Part shown: piece after piece, positions 20,976 to 32,725 of the stretch
How the letters are laid out: each line of letters starts with the position of its first letter
Position numbering within the stretch: the first letter of the stretch is position 1
Assembly: GCF_026230105.1 (NCBI RefSeq)
Contig: NC_079479.1
Location: 12,039,734-12,103,733, forward strand
From: Diorhabda sublineata
Lineage: Eukaryota > Arthropoda > Insecta > Coleoptera > Chrysomelidae
Length of the DNA: 64,000 bases
Reading direction: 5' to 3'
Program-made: the position numbers and the translations under genes
The notes under the pieces: model-generated
What the model saw: the letters and a program-made list of their open reading frames with translations, nothing else
The model's database searches: none
What the model was told of the DNA's origin: nothing

Positions 20976-22160
20976 GGGCCAATTTTTATACTAACGGAAA
21001 GGGGAAGTTTCAAAGATTTTTTTTAATGTACTGCAAGTGTAGGCAGGCGGTGATGGTTCCAGCAGCGTCCGCTAGAGTTTTCGCGGCAATAGGACGCCAT
21101 TTTATGTCACTGCCAGTTATGCGTGAGATGGCGACTGTGGAGCACAAGGTGTTTCTGTGTTATTGAGTTCACAAGAAGTGAGTCGCAAATTGTAGCGCAG
21201 CGGGCATTTCGTGCTGAATTTGGTATTAAACCACCAACTAGAAAAAGCTTTACTCATTGGTTTAATCAATTTAAAGAAACATGGAATTGTGTGTAAAAGA
21301 AAAAGCACAGGCCGACCGCGTGTGTCAGAAGATGATGTCAGACAGTTTTGTTCGCAGCCCAAGTAAGTCTACCAATAGAGCTAGTAGAGAACTTGGAATA
21401 CCCAAACCAACTGTATGGAAAGTTCTGGGACGGCGTTTGCCGTACAAGTCCTACCGTTTAGAACTCGTACAGGCTCTCAACTCTAATGATAAAGAAAGCA
21501 TCTGGAATTTTGCGGTAATGTGCTAGAAATAATAAATGATGACACAATTGTACAACGTATCATTTTTAGCGATGAAGCAAGTTTCCACCTCAGTGGAAAT
21601 GTAAACAATGTTCGCATATGGGATTTTAAAAATCCACATACAACATTGCAACATAAAAGAAACTCACCGAAGATAAACGTGTTCTGTGCCTTATCGCGTA
21701 CAAAGATTTATGGACCATTTTAATTTGCGGAAAGATCTGTGACTGGAATAACATACCTAAACATGTTGGAACAATGGATATTCCCCCAAATTATGCAGAT
21801 CTTCAGGACTTCACCCCATAGGCACTTTGTTGTATGAGGTTTTTTAAATGAATCCCTTCCTCAGAGGTGGATTGGTCGCAGGGGAAATGAAGATCTGGCT
21901 CTACACTTCTGGCCACCGAGATCTCCTGATCTCACCCCATGTAACTATTTCTTATGGGGTTATGCTAGGCAAGTTTGTTTTCGTCCCGCCTCTGAATGAT
22001 CTGCGGAACCGTCTAACTGCTGCCGTGCACTCAGTAACACCAGATACACTTGTTCCTCTGTGGGATGAGTTTGGCTACCGCGTAGATGTTTAAACACTTG
22101 TAATTCATTAAAAAATACTTTGAAACTTCCTCTTTTCATTGGTATAAAAATTATTCATAT
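20976..22160 (+). mobile_element. Tc1/mariner-superfamily transposon
   Basis: Terminal inverted repeats are visible. The left reads CCAATTTTTATACTAACGGA then GGGGAAGTTTCAAAG. The reverse complement of the right (about 22115-22153) reads AATTTTTATACCAATGAAA then GAGGAAGTTTCAAAG. They enclose a full-length but damaged transposase gene. The exact outer ends are uncertain by some tens of bases. Confidence 0.75.
21119..22093 (+). pseudogene. Mariner-superfamily transposase, third Asp lost
   Basis: It opens MREMATVEHKVFL. A shifted frame then gives SFVRSPSKSTNRASRELGIP and KPTVWKVLGRRLPYKSYRLE (HTH region), and FSDEASFHLSGNVN supplies the first catalytic Asp. VNVFCA-like and TKIYGPF blocks follow, then SPDLTPCNYFLWGYA. 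In that last block the expected Asp of PCDFF is Asn (codon AAC at 21943-21945). The frame ends GYRVDV at 22092, short of the RGAHIEHL-type end seen in relatives. The second Asp region is scrambled. Similar copies are widespread in arthropods. Stops, shifts and the D-to-N change make it inactive. Confidence 0.8.
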
Positions 22161-23887
22161 AGCATTTGTACTTTAATAAATACGAATTTTTAAAAATGGG
22201 TCATGGGATCATTTAGAATAACCCGGTATTTTCTTGAATGAATCTTTTAATTTATATTAATTAATAAAGTCCTTTTGTTGCACGTTTCAAACTTGACAAT
22301 GACAACTTTGAAAATGAAATGAATTAATCGACCCCCTATTGATTTGAATTGAAATTTATTGAAAATAATAACTTTTTGCTTAGATTGCTCAAGTTTTTTC
22401 ATTAATATATTTCTGATTTTTATGGATGTAAATCATTTTTATAGCATAACAAACTAAAAATGAAATTAGTCAGCTACATTATCGGTTATCGGTAAAAACT
22501 TTAATTTAAATTTAAAGGTTAGTGCCTTGGTTGTATTTTGATCCATGCATTTTCTTTGATATTTGACGATTTTTTATGATAAATTACCTCCATTAAAACG
22601 ATTTAGTTGATATGGAATTGCCTCTATCGTTCATAGTATTATATATTTATCTATACTAAGTAGCATATTGTACGTTTATCTATAAGCAGGAGATGGTGAA
22701 GTAGTATGAGTAAATTTTGGTGTATTTTTGTAAATTTTTTCAAGCTAATTAGTTTCTGTATACTGTACTTGTATGGCCATTACTGAACTTGTTTGAATCA
22801 GTAATATAACATCAGAATAGTATCTTAGAACTAAAATATTCGGTTTACAAATTTAAAATATATATTTCAAAAAGTACGTATCATATCGCAACTATTATAG
22901 TAACTATTAAAAACTTTGAATTATAATCGACTTAATCTATTAGCCATATTTAAGAAAAATCTTTGTAGAAACTTTGGCTAAGCATGAGCAAAGTCGAAGT
23001 GAAATTTTTTGAACTCATCTGTCTGGTAATCCCGTGCGACTGGTGTAGTATTATCTTATATCGGAGGTGTATCAAGCACTTCAATTTTTTTCAATAAAAA
23101 AATTGTCTAGAATTTGGTACATCTCCGTATCGTTCGTCTTTTCCTAAAACTCCCTATCGATCACATTTTTATTTATTCTTAGTGTGGTGCTGATGTGTAT
23201 TGAAAATTGTTTCATTGTTGGAAATATGCAAAAAAAAAAAAATAAAAAAAAACGAAGTATATCCGATATTTCTAATATCAATGATATGCTAATTTTTATA
23301 TTGTTCTTTACAATTTAATAAAAAATGTCTGGTTGGTAGAAATTGGCAGAAAATTATTTGAGTTTATTAAAAAAATCTCCATTTAATGACACAATTTTTA
23401 GTAATTTTCTTTTTCGCTTTGCTGAACTATGCTTTGGTTGTGCATGTCGAGTGTCGTTGTGTAGGTTGAAGTTTTTTTACTTGCTCTAGCAGCAGATATG
23501 TGGATATATAATATAAAACCATAAGTGAAGGGGGGTAACAAAGAAAAATGTACTGAGCACAAAAAAAATTATTCCAGCCGTCGATCATCCCTTGTTAAAA
23601 TGTAAAGAGTGTTGAAGGATAAAAATTTAACATTTTTTGAATTAAATGTGTCAATAAATTATGAATTTTATTTGAAAATATATAAACAAAAAATATAGCT
23701 AAATAGTAAAAATAATATGTGGAAAATATATGAAATTAATTCGGTGGAATTATGAACAATTATTGTTAATTGACGTAACCATAAGTAATTATTATTTTAT
23801 CATAGAAAAATACATATGGAAAAATAGAAAATTCAATAATCATCTTTTTATGGTAAAATGTGTTAAAAGAGCACGGAAACATGTTGT
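22161..23887. other. No gene seen
   Basis: Very AT-rich, with no recognised coding or repeat structure. Confidence 0.5.
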
Positions 23888-24290
23888 ATAAATCATGATG
23901 TAAAGACTACAAGGTGTGCTCTTCCCGAGGACTCATTTTTGACTCGTTGGCTCTTCTGATCTCTCAAGAGCCAACGAGAATTCGCTCCCAAAACGACGCG
24001 CCAATATGAAATATTTGAATTGAAAACATTCGTAAAAGAAGTATTCTAAATATAAAGATTGCCTCTGTTCCCATCTAGCTATAATCTTATTTATGATGAT
24101 CAAATCATTGTTTTGCATTGGTTTTTACAATTTTCCTGTACTTCCAAATTTTGCAGAAAATCCATTTATACAAGTATTCAATTCAAATGTTTCAAATTGG
24201 CGTGTCAATTTGGGAGCGAATTTTCATTGGCTGCTTCCCAGTTGGTGCGTAATAGCACACCTTGTAGTCTTTACATCATGGTATAAATAG
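23888..24290. mobile_element. Palindromic (foldback) MITE
   Basis: The left end, CATGATGTAAAGACTACAAG followed by GTGTGCT, is exactly inverted at 24255-24281. Inner arms also pair: CAACGAGAATTCGCTCCCAA on the left with TTGGGAGCGAATTTTCATTG on the right. The ~400 bp element could fold along most of its length. The ORFs inside are mirror images of one another and not genes. Confidence 0.8.
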
Positions 24291-26894
24291 TGTTCTTGCG
24301 TAGAACCTAACCTAACTTCAAAACAATGACCGATTGCTAATTCCACATATTATAATTACCTCCCTCTAACATCCCCCACAACCCCAAGTCGATAGAGGGT
24401 AGGGGATTATTTTTAGATTATTTTATTACCAAACCGTAATGTATAAGAATCAAATAAACTCACAGCAACTTACTTCCAATCTAGCGGTGTAAATGTTAAT
24501 GTCCGTTTCACTGGGTTTCCACTTATTAGAGTCAAAATCTGTTAGTATCAAAACAGGAGAGGGGAGGTGTACTTATACTCCTCAAAAGTAAAAATTTATG
24601 TCACAAATAATTTAAATTGAAACATTGAAAGAAATTGAAAATTTAAATAATAAATAATGAACGAGAGTTTGAAAAACTAAATACTATCATCATATAATTT
24701 CAAATAATCCACTTTTATAGCTAAACAGTATCCGATACTATTATACGGAGATAGTCCTCACCGTTCACAGTTGGTTATCTGTAATTTTACTACAAAGTTT
24801 GATTATCTTTCTCTTGATTCGTTGAAAGTTTTAGTCATGAAATTTCATCACACCACGGGATGTAATAATTCTATTATTAAAAGTATTTAAAAAAATAATT
24901 TTGTACTTACGTTTATTTCGAGCAGGACAACAATTTTGCCGCAACTAAATCTTCTCGTTGTTAATAGTAATTTATAAAACTGAAGGTATAATTTAACCAC
25001 CAATAGCAAAAAGAGTATAAATCCATAAAATGAGAATGGAGATGATTGAAAAAAAGTTATTTTCAAGTTATATAGTTGGATTTATTATTTTCTTTCGATT
25101 CATCAGATATTATATACAAAATAATTGAAATTATGGAGAATATAATGACAATGTATTTATTAGAAAAACATAAAATAACTCTATTATGTCGCAAATCATG
25201 TAATTTTTTTTATATCAACGTTTTGATATAGTTCTTGCAATATCAATTGCAGATTATACAAACCCTTGCCGAAAATTTTGTTTGATCTATCTACCATAGG
25301 CGTTGATACCTCATTTTATAAATTTACTATTTTTATAAATACTTTTATAAGTACTTATGGGAGAAAGTATTGGTTAAAAAGCAATCGAATGATTATAAAT
25401 TGGACGGCATTATACGCCGTTATTTAGACAGATGCACTTGAATGTAACCCTACTTGGAACTTGGAAACAAATCATTATTATACCTCGTTAACTTGCTACA
25501 ACTGAATATTAATTTAGAGGGTTTTTTTCTGGAAAACGAAATTTCAAAGCAAACACCATAAAGGAAAATAAATTCTTTGCAAATAAAACAAAAGAAAAAA
25601 AACATTTCAATTCCAAAGTATCTTTATAAATAATGCTGAATATTTTATGCTTCTTCAAACATTCGATTATATTTAAAATAACTTGCTGTGTTTGTATATT
25701 TAAATCTTTATTATTAAATTCATATCTGTCTTCATTCTCTACTACACTGTGCAATGTCATTGTCTTCATTCGCCCATGGTCTAAACAACGCCATATTTCT
25801 ATTTATTTGAAGAAATTTGTGAATTAAATTAATCTCACCAAGCCACGCCACTGCTTATCGCAGGAATATTTCGAAGAAATTGTGTACATTCGGTTTCGAC
25901 CAATAGAAATGCATTTATGTTTACATTTCGATTTTTTTATTGGTAAACACTGGAGATGATGGTTTATTAGATGTTCACCGAATTTTATACGGGGAGTAAA
26001 CATTATTTTTCATTTCTTAATTAGGTACGAGTGCCGTGCGTTTTTATGAAATATTGATTGTTTTTCGCATAACTGTCTTCTGCAAAATTGATATTGGAAG
26101 AACTATACCATTAGATAGATTTCTAAACGCATCTAACAGAAAAACTCGTGAAGATTTGATTTGAAAGTCTAAATAGAAAACCTCGCAATTTAAGATCGCC
26201 ATTTTGTTTGAAGCTAACAGCACTCTGTATTAATTTACTTGAACTGTTTTTTTCAATTATTTTTTAGAAATTTGATTCAATCCTTCATTAAAAAAAATAG
26301 GTTAAGCCTTCATTTTTTTTGCGTCAATTTTTCCTCGCATTTACGGTTATTTTAGTATTATAATAAGTTTATGGTTATGGTATTTTCGAATTTGTAGAAT
26401 TTTTTAGAGCTAAAGTTTAGCTTCGACGAAACCACCGATAAATTCGGAACATATCAAGTAACCTTTACGATTTTAACTACATATAATCAAAGCTATATTA
26501 CAAAATCTTAAATGTCTTGTCTGATGTCAGCTATACGTTTCTACAGTCAAGTATGTCATTTTAGGTAACAGGTTTAACTGTAAAACTCCTGATTTTTCCC
26601 GCCGAAACAAGACTGTACATTCCTTTGGATCGTAAATTCTGTCTTTTTTCTTGATGAGTCTTTTAGCGTTTCGGTAATATATTTCACACTGTGAAAACGA
26701 AATTATTGTTACATTTTTTATAAATAGGGTTTGGATAGAATGTTATAATGCTGTTATTTCGAAGCATCGCTCTAGGTTATCTAACCAGATCCATGTTCTG
26801 AATCACATACATTGCATACTTCATTCTACGAGCCCCGAGTTTCAACTTTTACAAAGTTTTTTGTGTGTTTCTTTCTCCATCATAAACTTGCACG
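24291..26894. other. No gene seen
   Basis: AT-rich DNA. AACCTAACCTAAC at about 24305 is a two-unit TTAGG-like motif. The overlapping opposite-strand frames at 25509-25827 have no recognisable domain. Confidence 0.45.
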
Positions 26895-27330
26895 CTAGAA
26901 TTTGGGAGTGTAATAATACACCTATGTCTCGAGACAAGTGACAGAAAGCTCTCATTTTTTTAAAACGAACTCGTGTGGTCTTTTGAACATCAGTCAGTGG
27001 AACCCACTCAGCTTAGATTTTTCTGAAACTTAACTGCTTTCTTATCATTGAATCGATACTTTCGTAGCTAACACCAAGATTCTTTGAAATTTGAAATACT
27101 CTGAAGCGCTCGTCCCAATCGATAAATTCACGAATACTTGCAAGTTTTCATTAGTCACCCTGGTAAGAGAACTACGTCGATACGATTGATTTTCCATATT
27201 TTCACGGCCTTGTTTGAATTCGTTGCACAAAATCATCGCTCTATGCCCACTAAAGACTAGCTTTCCCGTATTGGGTAAATAGCCTACGTTACATTTCTGT
27301 CGGTTTTCAGAAGGTTTGAGTTACTCCACG
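26895..27330 (-). pseudogene. Mariner transposase N-terminal relic
   Basis: The minus strand reads EFKQGRENMENQSYRRSSLT and RVTNENLQVF. A shifted frame then reads DERFRVFQISKNLGVSYESI, a stop, and AEWVPLTDVQKTTRVRF. This follows the mariner order FKxGRExxEDxxRSGRPST, xTDENIxxV, DRRxxVRxIAxxLGISxxSV and ARWVPxLTxxQKxxRV. Nothing of the catalytic domain is recognisable past about 26895. It is an old, truncated copy of a lineage different from the other mariners here. Confidence 0.55.
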
Positions 27331-27686
27331 GAGATGACAATACTTCTCTCACTCATCGACAGAGTTACCAACTCAAGCAATGATTAACAGGCTTATGTGG
27401 TTTCCTAACTTTAGGTATCTCCGTCACAAATATCCAATCTACACACAAATACTCTTTCAGGCCCTAATTCAGTAAAAAGCGTTTATTACCAAGCTGGCAA
27501 GGATTTCTTTAATTTTTCACTGATTAGATCTTTTCATATTCTTGAGAAATCGTCTTGATTTAAGACCAAAATAGATCGAAACATCAATTTTCGCCTGTTT
27601 TTTAAAACTAATTTTCTACCAAAACAGACTTGAAATCAAAAGAAAAAAAAGAAAAAAATATTCAACTTCTTATTTCTTAGACCCTT

Positions 27687-27899
27687 TTAATCTGGATCGA
27701 AGAAAACATCATCAGCGAGTGCTGCTGTTTGGTTCTTGTAGTATGTAGTTAAAAATTCCCCAGCAGACTCTATATATGTGAAATAAAGTTATTCCATATC
27801 ATCGCCAACTACTTGACTATTGATTTGGAAGTTGGAAGTAAAGATAACGCCAGGCAGCTTATGCTTTTTTGATATTCCATAATTTGCACAAATTTCCAT
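27687..27899 (-). pseudogene. Unrecognised 71-codon coding-like fragment
   Basis: From an ATG at 27899 the minus strand reads MEICANYGISKKHKLPGVIF through VVGDDME, one TAA, then LYFTYIESAGEFLTTYYKNQ and ADDVFFDPD, ending in TAA at 27687-27689. Both halves stay in one frame across the single internal stop. The mixed, balanced composition looks protein-coding. I recognise no family; a transposase C-terminus or a last exon of a host gene are both possible. A MITE sits 60 bp upstream, at 27962. Confidence 0.3.
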
Positions 27900-27961
27900 T
27901 CAATTTATATTGTAATCTATGAATATTTCGTGGATTGTTTGTGTTTTAAAGCAACACTTAA

Positions 27962-28425
27962 GAGCGCTTGCAGACGTCCGTTTTTTCACCGGACAACGGA
28001 CCGTAATTTTTGCCGGATTCGCAGTGGTGTATGATTTATAATGGATGTAAGGAAGTGCGGTCATCCACGCCAGTGTATCGGTGCGTGCTGACGCTGCCGG
28101 ACGTATTGCCTGTTTTCTAAAATGGAGTGCCATCTATTAAAAATTGCTGCTATTGACATGGAATTGTTAATACCTAAGTTTAGTTGAAAATAGGCCAGTG
28201 AGATAATACCCAAGAGTGCTATAAAAATAGACAGTCGAGTTTTGCCGCTTGGAGGGAAATATAGGATGCACCTACAATGACCTTTTACGTTTTTCTATTT
28301 TTGTTTCTTCTTGTACAAATACTAGGCTAATACGAGTTTTTTTCTTATTAATCATTTCACACGTGCGTAATCTCTTACTACCAGTTCAAAACTATTAATT
28401 AGCGAATGCCAGGTAATATCCATCC

Positions 28426-28473
<48 letters not shown>

Positions 28474-28533
28474 AGGATTGCCATTTATTGACCGTCCGTT
28501 GTCCGGTGAAAAAACGGACGTGTTCAAGCGCTC
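27962..28533. mobile_element. Harbinger-like MITE, TAA target duplication
   Basis: The left end, GAGCGCTTGCAGACGTCCG, continues TTTTTTCACCGGACAACGGA. It is matched in reverse complement at the right end, where the outer bases read CAAGCGCTC. TAA flanks both ends (27959-27961 and 28534-28536), the 3 bp T-W-A duplication of the PIF/Harbinger superfamily. The interior is non-coding and includes a TA microsatellite at about 28426-28470. Confidence 0.85.
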
Positions 28534-28536
28534 TAA

Positions 28537-29459
28537 GTTTCAAAATATTTCGAGCATCTCTACGTACTCTTCCCCACTCATGTTTTCATACTGATCGATT
28601 TAAATTATAATACCGATTAGAGTGGAATAGATAAGTTTATTATAATTTATTGTGACCTACTAGTGATATTTCCACTGGTAGATTGAAGTGAGTTCCTTAA
28701 GGTATTAATAATTAAATTCTGCTTTTATTAGTATATGTTTTCCTCAATGGCGGTGTAATAAATACTATTTTGCAAAAAATGCTTATGAAGATAGAAATAT
28801 TTCCATTTTTCTTTTGAAAGAAACATTATTTCTTGTATATGTTTCAATATACGAGTGAAGTACCGTGTCCGCGTATCCTGTCGAATGATGTGAGTTTAAG
28901 GTCGGCTCACTCATTATGTTTCACGTCTATGCTGATGTTGATTATATGATTTGTTGCCATGTCCATCAATAATCCCATCCACTCTAAAGTTCGCTCGAAT
29001 ACTTGATTTTGAAAGACGAAAAAGTTCGACCTTTTGATAGTAACCGGAAGTAGACTTTTCAGTGAAGGAATGATAAATGTTCATGATGAAGACACAAACA
29101 GTTGATGAGGAAATTTTTTAAAACCTACTCACTTACCGTGAAAACGCATCATGTATTCAAAATTACTCCGAGCTTATTTTTTGGAGATGCAGGCGAATTT
29201 GGAAAATGGACTTTAGGAATAATGTTTCTTTCAATAGTTTCAAAAGTCTTATTTGCATTAGAGACATTCTTTACATTTTAATTGATCGGTGCAATGTTTG
29301 TTGTGCTTCTTAGAGTTTTATTACACACAATATAAAACTATTACTTACTTTATTACCTCACATCATAGGTATACATCCAAATATGAGTCACGTGTATATT
29401 TTGTATTGAATTGCAAAACATCAGCTATATATCGTACTACACAGGTCATCTAGGTCCAT
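28537..29459. other. No gene seen
   Basis: No ORF, TIR or known motif was recognised. Confidence 0.5.
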
Positions 29460-29869
29460 AGCGTGGTAATAATTTTCTTCATTCTTTTCTATTTCTTGTC
29501 TTCACCTTCTAGTCCTGAACTCCTCCCTCCATTAGAGCTCCTTGGACGTCCGCATGCCATCTTTTTGAATCTTCATTTTTTGTGTGTTCCTGCCATATTT
29601 ATATCGGTCTTTTTCTTTGCCGCTCTTGGTTCCGCCATTCTTTCTAAGTGTTCCAGCCATCCTAGTCTTCTGAATCTTATAATTTCTTGTTCATCATGCA
29701 AGTTAATCATTTCCTGGGTTTTTCCTATTTCTCCATATGTCTCCCTCTTTTTTCCTTCTAAGTAATTTCCTCATTCTTTTCATTCGTTATATGTAGTATC
29801 CACGTTTCGGTTGCAAAAAGTACTGTCGGTCTGATTTCCAAAAAAACTAAATTGTTGTGGTCTATAACT

Positions 29870-30918
29870 TAATTCGTGCGGTTTTTTTTCACAATTTGAA
29901 TGTTTATTTAAGAAAAACATGTGCAATAGTATTATTCAAAGTATTGCCTATCTGAAGCTATGACCTTTTCCCATCTTTGTGGCAATTTGTCGATCTCATC
30001 CTAAAAGAACTGCGTCGGCTTGGCAGTCAAGAATGAATCAAGCCAATTTTTAATATGTTGCTCTGATGTAAACCGTTTTCCAGTGAGGGCGTTCTGCATC
30101 GACCGGAACAAATGGTAGTCAGAAGGGGCAAGGTCTGGGCTATAAGGCGGTTGAGGTAAAACTTTCCATCCACTATTTTCCAAATAGTTCTTAACCGAAA
30201 TAGCAACGCGGGGCCGAGAGTTGTCATGGTGGAAAATTATTACCTCGTGTCTGGTCGCATATTCCGGGGGTTTTTCGGCTACTGCTCTCTTTCAACGGAT
30301 CAATTGTGTTCGGTAGCGTTTTCCATTGATGGTTTCAACCGGATTTAGCAGCTCATAATACAGCACGCCCTTTTGATCCCACCAAAAAGAGAGAATTACC
30401 TTCGCCCCATGGATATTCGGCTTTGCCGTTGAATTGGCTGGTTGGCCGTATTTCACATATGATTTTTTGTACTTGGGGTTGTCATAATGGATCCATTTTT
30501 TATCACCAGTAACAATCCGATGCAAAAATGATTTCTTTCTGTAGTGTTCCAGCAGCATTTGAGACACGCAAAACCGCCTTTCAACGTCTCTCGGCTTGAG
30601 TTCATGTGGAACGCAATTTCCTTGGTTTTGAATACATCCAGCTGCTTTTAAACGTTTTGAAATGGCTGCTTGTGTGACACCGAAAAATTCTGCAGGCTCT
30701 TCTTCATCGAGTAATTCTTCATCTTCAAACTTTTTTGGCTGCCCAGGACGTTCATCGTCTTCCAAGCCAAAATCATCACTTTTAAATCGTGGAAACCACT
30801 TTTGGCACGTTCACTCAGCTTCACAAATGAAGAAGAACTCTCCGCAATAACACTTTTTCAAGAACATATTTGAGTGAAAAAAAAAATGAATGACATATAC
30901 TGAAAAGACGTACAATTA
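29870..30918 (-). mobile_element. Mariner transposon, near complete
   Basis: It is bounded by TA at both ends, where the LINE reading rejoins. The imperfect TIRs include TAATTCGTGCGGTTTTTTTT on one side and TAATTGTACGTCTTTTCAG on the other. The length is about 1.05 kb. Confidence 0.65.
29998..30850 (-). pseudogene. Mariner transposase, few lesions
   Basis: From about 30810 the frame reads TCQKWFPRFKSDDFGLEDDE and RPGQPKKFEDEEL (HTH/linker). FFGVTQAAISKRLKAAG forms the second HTH. ITGD-type HRIVTGDKKWIHYDN supplies the first catalytic Asp. After one TGA at 30292-30294, FHHDNSRPRVA gives the second Asp and PPYSPDLAPSDYHLF the third. It ends SFLTAKPTQFF with a stop near 30001, shorter than relatives that continue about 30 residues. 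Apart from the TGA at 30292 and another before TCQKWF, the frame is open, so this is one of the younger elements in the window. Confidence 0.8.
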
Positions 30919-31384
30919 TAGTAGCTTTCCAACGCAGGTTCGGAATGATCTTGGAGATTAGTATTTTGTTTATGGTTCCTGTCTGTTTACTTCCTCAAGT
31001 TTTCCTTGCTTCTATGTTTTCTCCTTCATCGCCATTGTCTTTGATAAGTGTTTCAAGATAGACGTAACTGTTGATTTGCTCGGATACAATTATTTCTTGT
31101 GTGTGTAATTCCACTTCAAGATTTCTTTTTGTTTCATAAGTTTTCAGTTGCGTCATTTTCATGAACTTTGATTTCTCTCGTTTACTCTTAGATTCGCTAT
31201 GTCTGCCATTGCATGAACACATTTGATCACAATATCTGCATAGGCTAGCAAATGTATTGTTTTTATTTTTATTGTTACCTCGGTGTTGATTACGCGTCTT
31301 CATACCATCCATTCCAATATTATGTTGAACAACTTAAAGCTATCTGATATTTTCTGTTTTATATTAACTTTTGTTTACCTTCAG

Positions 31385-31450
31385 TCGATACTTATCGAGA
31401 CACGCGTCAGACTGTGTAATTATGACTGTTGGTGTATTGGTGTGGTGTTC
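31385..31450 (+). repeat. Penelope-associated tail repeat
   Basis: TCAGACTGTGTAATTATGAC and GTTGGTGTATTGGTG match the tails at 2641-2680 and, inverted, at 47090-47140. Sequence 31450-32040 shows no gene. Confidence 0.45.
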
Positions 31451-32039
31451 AGTATGAATATCATCAACAATTCCAGAAATTCCAATTTAGATTTTCATTA
31501 TATCTGGTCGTTTGTAATTTGCTTATTACAATAGTAAATTGATTTCAACCAGTCATTAGCTTGCTTTCCAACATTTGTAAAATACCTCGAAAAAGCTTTA
31601 AAAAACTACTTTTAATCTCATATATTATCATTGAGACTTGGAAAGTTACAAAAAAAATAATACTTATTTAAGACGTACTCGTAAATTTTACTGCCGAATC
31701 AATATTAATACAAAAATTATAATATACCATGACTCATATTTAATAGATTATACTTACAGTATAAACAACCCATCACAAGAATGGATAAATAGCTTTAAAT
31801 TGCGGTAGATTAAATAACTAGTTTGTGGTTTATTAAACCAGTTTTGTCGACCAATATATATATTTTCAATTGTGTTTTTCTATGATTACTTAACTTGGTA
31901 TTATTATGGGGGATATTATTATTTATTTGATATATTCTACTATTTCAAATGAATCAATTGAAAATTTATGTAAAATTAAACATTGAAATTGAAAAAATAA
32001 TTGTTAATAAACAAACGATAACAAATATAATAAGAAAAC

Positions 32040-32725
32040 CTATATTATTCCTCGAAATGTTCTGGATTTTAAGTCTCTTCTATTTTAAATTTTTTTTTAA
32101 TAATTCTTTAACAGAAAAATACAAATTGACGTTTCGACTTGTTTCAGTCTTTTTCAAAATATATCGACACTGACAATTTGCGTATTTATAGTAATCAATA
32201 TATTGTGATGCTGTCTACATAGGGCAGACATCTCAATATTATAAAATAGACTAAAAGGTCAGCAATACGCTAAAAAAAATAATGAAACATAAAATATCAA
32301 AAAAACAAATTCAATTATAAAGATTCAAAAATTCTTGAAATAGAATCTAATACACGAAAAAGAGAATTTTTAGAAATGGTTCACATTCATATCAACGAAA
32401 AAGCTATAAATGATAAAAAGACCTAATAATTTGAGTAAAATGTATATCTATTTTGTAAATTCTAATAAAATAACAAATAATTTAATTGTTTGCTGCTACA
32501 TATTTGAGACGTAAAAACTAAGGAAAAAATCATTTTTCTTATTAAAACAAATTTTTATTTTGATTTTATTTATGTTTTGATGTTCCTGATGTAGGTGAAT
32601 ATTGAATAATATAAATACGCAAATTGTCAGTGTCAATATCATATTTTATTTTATTAATAAAAAAACTAATTTTAAAAGAGAAGAGACCTAAAATCAAGAA
32701 CATTTAGAAAAATAAACATATATAA
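32040..32725 (+). mobile_element. Penelope-like fragment between inverted arms
   Basis: Inverted arms (about 32045-32195 and 32590-32722) share TTTTAAGTCTCTTCT-type and GACACTGACAATTTGCGTAT sequence. Between them the + strand gives decayed GIY-YIG endonuclease sequence: IGQTSQY-like text near 32215, then a stretch resembling N-R-L-K-G-H-x-Y-x-K, KILEIESNTRKREFLEMVHI and INEKAINDKK, ending NLSKMYI. This is the C-terminal end of a Penelope polymerase of the same kind as at 38058-38440. Inverted end repeats are typical of Penelope insertions. Confidence 0.65.

Larger units (their letters stand above)
29460..31320 (-). mobile_element. LINE relic interrupted by a mariner
   Basis: Two pieces of one non-LTR retrotransposon polymerase flank a mariner element. 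Upstream piece (31312-30922) reads ETKRNLEVELHTQEIIVSEQ and NSYVYLETLIKDNGDEGENI. Downstream piece (29869-29460) reads VLFATETWILH, then RLGWLEHLERMAEPRAAKK. In the intact family these are the KYLGxxIxxDG and YGxETWTL ... RLRWLGHVxRMxxxRxPKK blocks after the RT palm. It is 5'-truncated with stops. The clade is probably RTE-like. Confidence 0.65.

Noticed and set aside
28352..28594. ORFs through 28426-28470
   Set aside because: TA repeat inside a MITE; mirror-image frames.
29463..29765. 100-residue + strand ORF, Ser/Phe/Leu-rich
   Set aside because: Antisense of the LINE fragment, whose minus-strand text matches a known polymerase tail.
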